From positions 334,525,106 to 334,589,105 of the forward strand of contig OY282558.1 of the NCBI GenBank assembly GCA_958295665.1: 64,000 nt of DNA. The letters are read 5' to 3'. The position numbers and the translations under genes were made by a program. The DNA comes from Tipula vernalis. Taxonomy: Eukaryota > Arthropoda > Insecta > Diptera > Tipulidae. Position 1 is the first letter of the stretch; each line of letters begins with the position of its first letter. This document shows, one piece after another, positions 9,660 through 17,850 of this stretch. Below the pieces are notes generated by a model. That model was not told the origin of the DNA. It ran no database searches and worked only from the letters and a program-made list of their open reading frames with translations.

Positions 9660-10627
9660 TGTTCGCCTTTGTTTAATATAGTTGATGCCCCAAATAATAC
9701 ATATGGCTACACCAATCCAAAAAATTGTGTGTATCATGGTGTAGTGATGGACATGATGAAAATTCCCCTCATGTAGTCGTCCTTCCTTTTCTCTAACCGC
9801 TTGTATTTCTTGTTCCAGTTGCGTGGTATCCTGAGGATTACGAGCTGAGGCTCATCGTATCCTATCGTTTTATTTCGAACCCATGTGATGAACGTCCTTA
9901 AGTTGTTGGCTCCGTTTAATGTGCTGAGTGGTCTGCGGAACGATTCGCTTATGTTGTTGGAAGCTGAACCGATGGCGACGATGTATAAATTTGTGTCTCG
10001 CAGCACGCATTCAGCCTTGATTTCTAATATCCCTGATCCTTGGAGACTGAGTGATGTAATGCTTTGGCCGCATATAACATCGAATGTTGTTTCATTTGGA
10101 ATGGAGTATATCCACTGATTCGTCGCATGGAGCTTAATCCAATGGTTTGATATCTTAACTGACTTAATGGTACATACCCCTTCGAGATTTGCTATTCGTT
10201 GTAGGATTGCTAATTCGCATTGATTTTGGTTAGTCATTGCGTTATAAATTGGCGATATTTCACATAAAAATCGGTTATTTTGGAATAGTTGGCATTGTTT
10301 CACTTCTTCTCTCGTTAGTAATGAAAAATGTTCCCGGTGATCATCTACTGCTAAGTATTCCGAATTGGTGGTAATGTACGACTGCGTGTTGTTGTGCTCT
10401 ATATTAGGAACTGGAAATAGGGCCAGTAGGGTATAATCCAGCGCAAAGGATAGAGGAATGGTGATTTTTATTATGATGTTGCCCTGGGTTACTCTACTGC
10501 GTAATCTCATGCTGCGATATATGTGAAGGAGATCAGAGATGCCATGCCCAGGTATGGTTATGGTTTTGAGCGGGGGCGAGTAATGAGGGATGCAATAAAT
10601 TCTTGTGTGCGTTCTGGACCACATCAA
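9660..10627 (-). pseudogene. BEL envelope-like protein, C-terminal part, frameshifted
   Basis: A 297-residue frame (10627-9734) continues the envelope begun in the 13472-10533 frame after a frameshift near 10560. It is rich in cysteine and asparagine (CQLFQNNRFLCEISP, DVICGQSITSLS, AECVLRDTNLYIVAIG), as expected of the ectodomain stalk of baculovirus-F-like envelopes. A second frameshift near 9790 moves the rest to another frame, where a hydrophobic membrane anchor (IFWIGVAICIIWGI) and a short basic tail are readable to about 9660. In the family this protein is an insect-virus-derived fusion protein; with two frameshifts this copy cannot make it. Description only; no reconstruction is offered. 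Confidence 0.75.
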
Positions 10628-13472
10628 GTAAGGCTTGCTGCGTGTCTTCCAAATTCTTTAGAATTAACATCAGTTCAATTGTTGAGGTTAATATCGATCG
10701 AATCTTTTCTTCTCTGATGGAGTACTCATTTAATAATTCCATTTCAGCATTCAGCCTTCTCTGCTGCTCTATCAGGTATTTTAATGATTCCATGGTGAGC
10801 TTTGAATTATGTTTTACCAGGTTGATTGTGTTATCTATTATGGTGGTATGACTCTTTATCAATGATTCCAATTGTTGCTCATCGTTGTTTATGGCTTCAA
10901 ATTGTGCCTCATAATATCTTGCCTCACGTTCTGTCAAGATCCCAAACATATCGCCTAACACTAGGCCTATGGTGTCTCCTAGGCCTCGTTTTGGTCGTTG
11001 TACCTCCTTGTTGCTTGCTAATAATAATTCATTGTCCCCAATCAAATTGTTGTATTGCCATTGAATTTGTTGAAGAATTAGGTCGCAATTTAACCCAGCT
11101 ATATTCAAGCATGCCGCCTTTAATTCATATTGTGTTTGCTTGAAAAATTCAATTTCTTCCCAGTAATTGCTCATGTTGTAATAAACCACCAATATCCATT
11201 TCATAGCTACCACTTCGAGTTTACCTATTTCTTCGAAGTAAATCCCTGTGGAATGATTGAAAGGGGTTATATGTACGTTGGCCTGTACAAGTCCCATAAA
11301 ACAACAAATGGATAATATGGCTAGCGCTAGATGATTGACGGTCCCTCTGTTCTTTACGCGTCTATGAGGTTGTCGCCTTAAAACTTGATTGTTCTTCTCC
11401 GGTGATTGCAATTCTCTAGGTTGACCTCGGTTTGCTTTCATGGGCATAATTTTTTGTAAGCCTTCTTCAAATGGTATCTTACACAATTTCACAATCGGTC
11501 GCTTATATGTTGCATTTTCGCATTTGACTGTCGCTACCCGAACTAAATCATCTTTTCCAGCGTGTGTTTCCACGATTCTCCCTAGCTTCCACCGTGTGGC
11601 AGGTTGTTGGTCGTCTTTTAATAATACCAGGTCGTTGATCATTAAGTTTGACTGGCTGCTCTTCCATTTAGTTCGTTGTTGTAGTTGGTGAAGGTATTCG
11701 GAGGACCACCGTTTCCAAAAGTCCTGAACCATTCTCTCGACTACATGCCATCTCGATCTTAACGATATGCGGTCAATTTCTGCGGCTGGTAGCGTCTTGA
11801 GAGAATCTCCTATCAAGAAGTGCCCCGGTGTTAGTGCTGACAGATCTGCAGGATCACTTGTCAGCGGTGTTAGGGGGCGAGAATTGAGACATGCTTCTAT
11901 TTGGGTAGTCACGGTACATAGCTCTTCGAAAGTGAGTGTTGTTTCGTCGATGATCCGTTTGAGATGGAATTTCATTGATTTAATTCCTGCCTCCCATATT
12001 CCACCGAAATGAGGCGTAAGAGGTGGTATGAAGTGCCAATTGGTTCCGTTGTCAGCTATCATAGTGGCAATGTCGCTTGGTAATGTCGTCATTGCGCGAC
12101 GGTAATCCCTCTGCATTACGTTGTTTGCTCCTACGAAGTATGTTCCATTATCAGAGTAAATGTCGGTGCATAATCCTCTCCTGGATATAAATCTTTTGTA
12201 AGCGGCAATGAAGGATTCAGTTGTTAAATCGCTTATTTTTTCAATATGGATGGCCTTCGTTACCATGCATATAAACAGAGCAATGTATGCCTTATATGTC
12301 TTGTGACCCCTGCCTTTGGCTGATCTTAATTGGATGGGCCCCGCATAGTCGATTCCCGTTTTGATAAACGGTCTTCCCGGCCTTACTCTTGCTGATGGTA
12401 GGTTTCCCATTAGTTGTTCGGATGAATGTTGTTTGTGACGAAAGCAAATAATACATTTTTGAATTATCTGTCTTACAGCTCGTTTACCATCAATGATCCA
12501 GAATTTGTTTCTTAATGTTGCTAATGTCAATTGTGTGCCTCCGTGTAATGTACCAATATGAGCATCTTCTATTATTCTTTTCGTAACTATGTTGTGCCTG
12601 CTCAGTATTACTGGGTTTTTGCTTGAACTTGGGAAAAGCCATCCAACGGGATCAAAGAGCTTGGATGAGTCGGATAACAGCGAGCGTTTGGTTGACTGCT
12701 TGTCTGATAGTTGTAATGTTTCTACGTTGAATTTGAAAAGGTCCTTTTGTGGATCGTATAGAATTCCCAATGTTTTAATGCAGTCATTTAACTTGATTTG
12801 AACGTCACCCGTGCCGTGTAGTTCTCTGGGAATATGGTTCAATACTTCTCTTGAGTTAGAGAACCATTTCCTTAAATTCAGTCCACCTCGTTCTGTGAGC
12901 ATCTTTAATTCTTGTACAGCTCGAGTGGCTTCCTCTATGTTGTTAGAACCTGTTAACAGATCATCCACGTACGAGTAAAAATCTGTCAGTATGATGCTTG
13001 CTCCTATTGGATAATCATTATTTCCGTCGGTAGCTAGTTGTTTTAAGGCTCTTATGGCTAAAAAACTGGCGGCTGTTGTTCCGTATGTTACCGTTTTTAA
13101 CTTGTATGCCTCCATTGGCTTGGAGGGGTTGCTTCGCCATAGAATTCGTTGATAGTTCTGGTCTTGTTTATTAATCCAGATTTGTCGATACATTTTTTCT
13201 ATATCTGCTGTCATTACGATCTTGTGTTTTCGCCATCGTAGTAAAATATCTGCTAAATCTTGTTGTAATTTTGGACCATTCATCATGCAATCGTTTAGAG
13301 ATACTCCCGTTGTTGTTTTGGATGAGGCATCAAACACTACTCTTAGCCTTGTTGTTGTGCTGTCTTTCTTGATTATGCCATGATGCGGTATATAATAGAT
13401 ATTGGTTGATTTACCATCTTCTGGTTTTTCTTGTACTTGTTCCATGTGCTTCAAATTTATATATTCTTGCAT
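10533..13472 (-). CDS. BEL RT-integrase-envelope fused reading frame (internally deleted)
   Basis: One uninterrupted 979-codon frame. Residues 1-260: reverse transcriptase with palm aspartate (TADIEKMY, 90) and catalytic YVDD at 168-171. At about 283 (FPSSSKNP) it jumps straight to the integrase zinc-binding region (HIGTLHGG, then CIICFRH at 340-346); the end of RT and all of RNase H are missing. Integrase DDE residues appear as D375 (GIDYAGP), D441 (YSDNGT) and E494 (GIWEAGIKS). DUF5641-type tail about 575-680. Without a stop it continues into an envelope region: hydrophobic signal-like segment at 712-731, a furin-type RPKR at 826-829 followed by GLGDTIGLVLGD, the layout of baculovirus F-type fusion proteins. 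The methionine at 13472 is only where the frame opens; it is not a natural start. Probably not translated as such. Confidence 0.8.
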   Translation of the reverse strand: MQEYINLKHMEQVQEKPEDGKSTNIYYIPHHGIIKKDSTTTRLRVVFDASSKTTTGVSLNDCMMNGPKLQQDLADILLRWRKHKIVMTADIEKMYRQIWINKQDQNYQRILWRSNPSKPMEAYKLKTVTYGTTAASFLAIRALKQLATDGNNDYPIGASIILTDFYSYVDDLLTGSNNIEEATRAVQELKMLTERGGLNLRKWFSNSREVLNHIPRELHGTGDVQIKLNDCIKTLGILYDPQKDLFKFNVETLQLSDKQSTKRSLLSDSSKLFDPVGWLFPSSSKNPVILSRHNIVTKRIIEDAHIGTLHGGTQLTLATLRNKFWIIDGKRAVRQIIQKCIICFRHKQHSSEQLMGNLPSARVRPGRPFIKTGIDYAGPIQLRSAKGRGHKTYKAYIALFICMVTKAIHIEKISDLTTESFIAAYKRFISRRGLCTDIYSDNGTYFVGANNVMQRDYRRAMTTLPSDIATMIADNGTNWHFIPPLTPHFGGIWEAGIKSMKFHLKRIIDETTLTFEELCTVTTQIEACLNSRPLTPLTSDPADLSALTPGHFLIGDSLKTLPAAEIDRISLRSRWHVVERMVQDFWKRWSSEYLHQLQQRTKWKSSQSNLMINDLVLLKDDQQPATRWKLGRIVETHAGKDDLVRVATVKCENATYKRPIVKLCKIPFEEGLQKIMPMKANRGQPRELQSPEKNNQVLRRQPHRRVKNRGTVNHLALAILSICCFMGLVQANVHITPFNHSTGIYFEEIGKLEVVAMKWILVVYYNMSNYWEEIEFFKQTQYELKAACLNIAGLNCDLILQQIQWQYNNLIGDNELLLASNKEVQRPKRGLGDTIGLVLGDMFGILTEREARYYEAQFEAINNDEQQLESLIKSHTTIIDNTINLVKHNSKLTMESLKYLIEQQRRLNAEMELLNEYSIREEKIRSILTSTIELMLILKNLEDTQQALLDVVQNAHKNLLHPSLLAPAQNHNHTWAWHL

Positions 13473-14053
13473 GAATTGATGATATAATTATTTTCTACCA
13501 GAAATCTCAGTTGATCCTCTATACTTTTAGTTGCAATCATCGTTGTTTTATGCTGACTACCTGTGTTGTTCCTGCTGCCCAATATAATCCAACCGAATTC
13601 CGTTTGTTGTGCCATTGGCTCTAGTTGACCTCCCTTGATGATGTTGTTGATTAGTATTGATGGATAATAATCCGCGCCAAGTATAAGATCAATTGGCTGT
13701 GACTGGTTGTAGTGTGGATCAGCCAGTTGTATTTGGTTGAGATGCGTCCAGCTGGTTGTGGCAAAGTCCACCTCGGGTAATTGTTGGTCGAGTTTGTCGA
13801 ATATCAATGGTTTGATATTCATTTTTAAATCTCCATCAAATCTTGGCGATATTTTTAGATTGATGGTGTGTCTGCAAATGCCTGCTTTTTTCCCACCTAC
13901 TCCTGAGATGGTGACGTGTACTTTCTCTTTTTTAAAGTTGAATAAATTTGCGGCCTTGGAGTATATTAATGTGGCCTGTGATCCTGGATCAATTAGAGCT
14001 CTTAGTGTGAAACAGTCGCCTGTGCCAGTTGTGGTGTCCTCCTTTACACTCAA
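13457..14053 (-). pseudogene. BEL aspartic protease segment
   Basis: 198 codons overlapping the zinc-knuckle frame by 65 bases and out of phase with it. LRALIDPGSQATLIYSKAA (near residue 20) is the catalytic aspartate box of BEL proteases (D-x-G). IDLILGADYYPSILI and QTEFGWIILGSR further on are typical of the pre-RT region of this group. It ends with LVENNYIINSCKNI, where the linker and RT fingers should follow but are replaced by the FMQEYINL region of RT, so a deletion of perhaps a few hundred bases lies near 13470. Confidence 0.8.
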
Positions 14054-14249
14054 GACATGTTTCTGCCTGGCAGTTTCTTTCTTGATGCTGGCTTAAACAT
14101 CGTATGCACAAGTTGGCTGAGTTGACGAGCCTTGCTCGTTCTAATGTTGACATCTTTTTGAATTGCTGGCATTGATTTAAACCATGATGCTCCTTACACC
14201 CTTCCACCCAACATGTTTTGGTTAACATGGCTGTATTCACTCGCTTCAA
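13989..14249 (-). pseudogene. BEL gag C-terminal zinc-knuckle region
   Basis: 86 codons in the same frame as the gag segment but separated from it by two stops between 14250 and 14291. Cysteine/histidine spacing (CWVEGCKEHHGLNQC, CIRCLSQHQERNC, CLECKGGHHNWHRRLFH) is the paired zinc-knuckle pattern characteristic of BEL/Pao nucleocapsid domains, which bind element RNA. Confidence 0.8.
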
Positions 14250-14288
14250 CGGTGATATGTATTACATGTGTGGTCGTGGTGCTGTTGC

Positions 14289-15233
14289 TCAATGATTGTC
14301 CATGGCTTCCAAAGATGGAAACCTTCTCTCCAGGAATTCAAAGAAATCTTCCAGTTGTGGAATTTCTCTGGGCTTCTCTCTAGTTGTCTCGTATATCTTA
14401 ATGGATTCTGGGTCTAATTTTTTGTTTAAAATGAAACCCACGAATGCCTCGAAGGGCGAATCCATATTTAGCCGCTTTATGTTGTGTAATATTTCTCGCG
14501 CCGTATCGTGCAAATTTCTCACTGTTTGGGCGGATGGTATCTGAATTGTGGCCAATGACAATAGTGCATTAAACTGATGGTTTGCCAGTAGCCTCACGTT
14601 GTTGTACCTTGCTTGGATTATGTTCCAAGCGGTTTGGTAATTGTCACCTGTTGTTGTTAAGTGACTAATAATTTGGATTGCTCCCTTCTGCAGGTGTGAT
14701 TTCAGATACGTCATCTTTACCGTATCTGTTAGTTTGCTGTTTTGGTGGATCAGCTCAGTGAATATATCGTTAAACGTTTCCCACCGTTCATAATAACCAT
14801 AAAAGATCGGGATTTCTACCTTAGGCAGTTTCACCTGTGCTGCTGATCCTGCTGTGGTTGTTGTCTGGGGCTGAAACTGTTGTAGTTTGATCATTGCATC
14901 TTCTACCCTCTCTTGAAGCTTGGCATAATAATCTTCTCTAAAGTAGTTGGATGTTTGTTCGTCTTCTTCCAGCTCTACTAATAATTCTGTGTGTTGGGCT
15001 GCGATTTCTCCCATGTCATTTTCTATTTGTCTCGTTTTGATATTCACATATTCCTTAGATATGTGGTTGGTTTCCAAGGAATAATTTATTGACGCCAATT
15101 TCTGATATAACTGCCGCATGAGCACGTCTTGCCACTTGAACAATTTTGTGTTGTTATTTCCTTCAAACTTTGCTGCTTGAAGGGCCTCGATTGAACTACT
15201 CATCAGTGGTTGTTGTTGTTGATGAGTTGACAT
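14289..15233 (-). CDS. BEL gag capsid-region protein
   Basis: 314 codons, open throughout. Helix-rich N-terminal half (RQLYQKLASINYSLETNHIS, a coiled-coil-like segment), then the BEL gag landmark VKLPKVEIPIFYGYYERWET and FNDIFTELIHQNSKLTDTVK, followed by LKSHLQKGAIQIISHLTTTG and AWNIIQARYNN, all diagnostic of the DUF1759-type BEL gag. The first methionine of the frame (15233) lies inside the 53-bp LTR stub, created by the 5' deletion; the second, MSSSIEAL at 15203, is the more likely original start. The frame closes with a stop at 14289-14291, before the zinc knuckles. Confidence 0.85.
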   Translation of the reverse strand: MSTHQQQQPLMSSSIEALQAAKFEGNNNTKLFKWQDVLMRQLYQKLASINYSLETNHISKEYVNIKTRQIENDMGEIAAQHTELLVELEEDEQTSNYFREDYYAKLQERVEDAMIKLQQFQPQTTTTAGSAAQVKLPKVEIPIFYGYYERWETFNDIFTELIHQNSKLTDTVKMTYLKSHLQKGAIQIISHLTTTGDNYQTAWNIIQARYNNVRLLANHQFNALLSLATIQIPSAQTVRNLHDTAREILHNIKRLNMDSPFEAFVGFILNKKLDPESIKIYETTREKPREIPQLEDFFEFLERRFPSLEAMDNH

Positions 15234-15269
15234 AAAATATTGTGTTTTGTTGCACTGTTGATCTCAACA
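15217..15269 (-). repeat. BEL element 5' LTR stub (53 bp)
   Basis: Identical by eye to the first 53 bases of the 3' LTR (9495-9547). It abuts the GAAGC target duplication on one side and gag on the other through a CAACAACAAC tract. The remaining ~400 bases of LTR, the primer-binding site and the leader are missing. The CAACA-rich joint suggests deletion between short repeats. Confidence 0.9.
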
Positions 15270-16162
15270 GAAGCTATGAATGCTTTCCGATGTCCATGTT
15301 TTAAGCACGCACTAAATTTAGCTACCTCAAAGTCCTCAATGGTACGAAGTATTCGTAACTTTAGCGGTGTAATAAAGGAAATATGTAATAGCATTCTTCA
15401 ATATGCCAGCCAAACGAATGTTCGTATTTAAAAATATTTGTGATGAGACATTAGAAAAACTTTGCAAAACTAGATGGTCGGATAAAATTGAAGCTATACA
15501 AGATTTTGCCAATAATTTTAATAAAATTGTGCAGACTCTTGAAGAAATTTCTGAGTGGAATGGTGCAACAGGTGTTAAAGCAAAACTATTGATTAAAAGT
15601 ATTTTAGACATTGATTTTTTAGTAAGATTACAATGTCAAATTTCTGTTTTGCATTTGTTCTTTCCAGTGACGAAACTTTAAAAAAAAAAAAAAAAAAACG
15701 ATTGATTTAGTAAGTGCTAAACAGTTAAATCGATGTACTTATCAGCACAATAAAGGATCGAAGAACTAATTGTGATTTAGAATTTGATTCCATTTATAAA
15801 AATATTAACCAAATTTGTGATACATACCAAAAAGAGTTTAAAGTACCAAGACTCGCTTGTAGACAGCGAGCTAGGGAAAATGTTGAACACTAAGTCCTAA
15901 GTTGGATTATTAAAAAAAAGTTGTATTTATTCCGTTAATTTCAAAATATTTATTAGAATTAGAAAATTTTGAAATAAAAAGGAAAATTGAACATGTGTCA
16001 CAAAGTTTGAAAAACATTATTACAGATTCATCTAATTTTCAGTACCAATTATATTCAGAGATATGTCAATTAAAAGAATTTACAAAACATTCATCAAATA
16101 TGTTTTCCAGTTTAGAGGATTTTTTATTTAATTTGAGACGATTAGATTTTATTATTGGATAA
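15270..16162 (+). pseudogene. hAT-like transposase, C-terminal half
   Basis: Continuation of the transposase cut by the BEL insertion. It reads EAMNAFRCPCFKHALNLATS (the conserved CxxH/HxLNL block after the second catalytic region), then in another frame IFKNICDETLEKLCKTRWSD (RW motif), FNKIVQTLEEISEWNGATG, and finally a C-terminal piece ending LEDFLFNLRRLDFIIG with a stop at 16160-16162. A run of 19 A at 15680-15698 interrupts the frame, and several further stops follow. The C-terminal hAT dimerisation motif is not evident. Confidence 0.7.
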
Positions 16163-16589
16163 GTTTAAACAATTTATAACTGCTATATTTACACATGAGG
16201 CTGAATATCTTTTTTAATTTAAATTTTTGTTATTTTATGGTATCAATTGTTCTTTCTCTCTATTTCTAAATAAAATTTGAATTATTTGGGATGAATCAAA
16301 ATACGTGAATATGTTTTCTTACTAAATCTTTAATATTAAATACATTTGCTTTTTCGGCTATTTATTTCTACCACAAATTAATAAAATGGCCTCCATAACA
16401 GAAAAGGTTTGATCCGCGCTTGGTAAAAAATAAAATAATTATAAATAATTGAATAACAATCTATTCTGATGGTGATAGATCATATAAATCTGTTTTGTTC
16501 CTTTCGCACACACTACAATTGGATTAGGTGATGACGTTTCGGGTATTTCGGTATCGAACCAATTCGCTAATAATAATGATTATGGGATG

Positions 16590-17720
16590 TCAAAAGGTCG
16601 AATGTCAAAAGGCCGAATGCCAAATGTAAAAAGGCTGAAGTACTAATGTGTCGAAAGGCTTTATGTCTAATGGTTGAAAGGCCAAACGTCTAGAGGCCAA
16701 ATGGGTTGGAGGACTGCATTTCGAAGGGTCGAATGGCCGAACGTATGGACAGGCAGGCCGATTGGGTCGAAAGACCGAATTTTCATTTTCCTTAACTTAA
16801 TTATTTGAAATCAATATTTAAAACCATTGAATTTGTGGCAGCTCGTTCATCCACTCATTCACTTTACCACAATTCGTCCGCACACAACAAAAAACAACAC
16901 CGTTTTCATTCGCAAATAACCACACCTATTCATTTAGCAAATCATACCAACTTTTAAGGGTGGAAGATTCGGAAACGATTTCCCTGGAGTAATTGTAGTG
17001 AAAATCTTATATTATTTTATAATTCGAGCACTATAATTTATAAAAGATTCTTTTATTAAAACAAAATTATTTTTTGGTATTGGGCTCTTTATTTATGCAT
17101 ATTTAAGTTTGTGCTTTCAATCCCAATTCAGGATCATTATCAAAAGCATAATGAAAATTATTTCCAAAACCGGTCGTTACGGCATATTTCACTGAGGAAT
17201 ATGACAGTACGTTATGTTTCAGTCTGGCATATTTCAATAAGTCATGTTTCAGTACGGCATATGGTACAATACGACATATTTCAGTAAGGCATATAGTACA
17301 AAACGGTAAATTTTAAGACTTGGTTATTTGTTAACCGAATATGATTAAATATAAATTGAATTGAACGATAGAAATGTTAATGGAATTCTAAAATTTATTT
17401 TTTTTTTATCTGTATAGCTAATTAAGGTAGAACTTCACTTAATAAAATTTGCCTTCACCTATTGTAATTTTTCTCCTTCGCTTAATAGAATCATCCATTA
17501 CTTTAGAAAGTTTCCATTCACTTAATTCCCTTTACCTTGATTCGTCCTTTCGACAAATTCGGCCTTTCGACACGATCGGCCTGTCGACATTCGGCTTTCT
17601 CACACATTCGGCCTTACAACATTCTGCCTTTCGACTCTTTCACCCCTTTGTCATTTGGCCTTTCGACCCATTCGACATTTTTACCAATCAGCCTTTCGGC
17701 ATTTCGGCCCTATTCCATTT
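16590..17720. repeat. Foldback repeat with arms made of short iterated units
   Basis: The left arm (about 16590-16785) is a run of degenerate units such as GTCGAAAGGCCGAATGTC in one orientation. The right arm (about 17530-17710) is a run of the complementary unit (TTCGGCCTTTCGACA). The ~740-base centre is AT-rich and contains a separate array at 17165-17300 built on units like TTTCAGTACGGCATAT. The general form is that of a foldback element or a minisatellite with inverted flanks. Apparent open frames in the right arm come from the repeat and are not genes. Confidence 0.7.
17165..17300 (+). repeat. Short tandem array of GGCATATTTCAGTA-like units
   Basis: About six imperfect units of 20-28 bases, each with a core close to ACGGCATATTTCAGTA, lie in the middle of the foldback structure. 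They are unrelated in sequence to the units of the arms. Confidence 0.65.
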
Positions 17721-17745
17721 TTTTAGTTTTAGTGGTCACGAACTA

Positions 17746-17845
17746 CAGATGTGATTTGGGTTTTGTAACAGATATTTTTGAAACTGGTACCATTTTAGAA
17801 AGGCTTTGACTTTCGAGTCAGTTAGTTGATTTTATTTTATTCAGA
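17746..17845 (+). repeat. Interspersed repeat, copy 1
   Basis: A ~100-base segment (TGTGATTTGGGTTTTGTAAC onward, through GAAACTGGTACCATTTTAGA) resembles 25566-25660 in the same orientation, with many differences. It starts just outside the right arm of the foldback. The family is unknown. Confidence 0.5.
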
Positions 17846-17850
17846 TTCCA

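Larger units (their letters stand above)
9089..15269 (-). mobile_element. BEL/Pao (roo-like) LTR retrotransposon with env, internally deleted
   Basis: A 6.2 kb minus-strand element with 5-bp target duplications GAAGC (9084-9088, 15270-15274). The 3' LTR is complete (9089-9547). The 5' LTR is a 53-bp stub (15217-15269) joined directly to gag. Coding order along the minus strand is gag, zinc knuckles, protease, reverse transcriptase, integrase, DUF5641-type tail, envelope. Two stretches are missing: between protease and RT (near 13470) and between RT and integrase, where RNase H should be (near 12620). The primer-binding site and leader are gone with the 5' LTR. 9548-9660 is the short stretch between env and the 3' LTR. 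Confidence 0.9.
8045..16162 (+). mobile_element. hAT-like (DUF4371-type) element split by a BEL retrotransposon
   Basis: Transposase coding sequence begins at 8045, stops at 9088 and resumes at 15270, ending at 16162. The gap is exactly a minus-strand BEL/Pao element flanked by a 5-bp duplication, GAAGC at 9084-9088 and 15270-15274. Removing one GAAGC copy and the insert rejoins the protein in phase (NEIQKEAMNAFRC). I could not define the terminal repeats of the hAT element itself. Confidence 0.75.

Noticed and set aside
17449..17809. Open frames rich in Phe, Arg, His and Pro
   Set aside because: They are produced by the TTCGGCCTTTCGACA repeat units of the foldback arm and are not coding.
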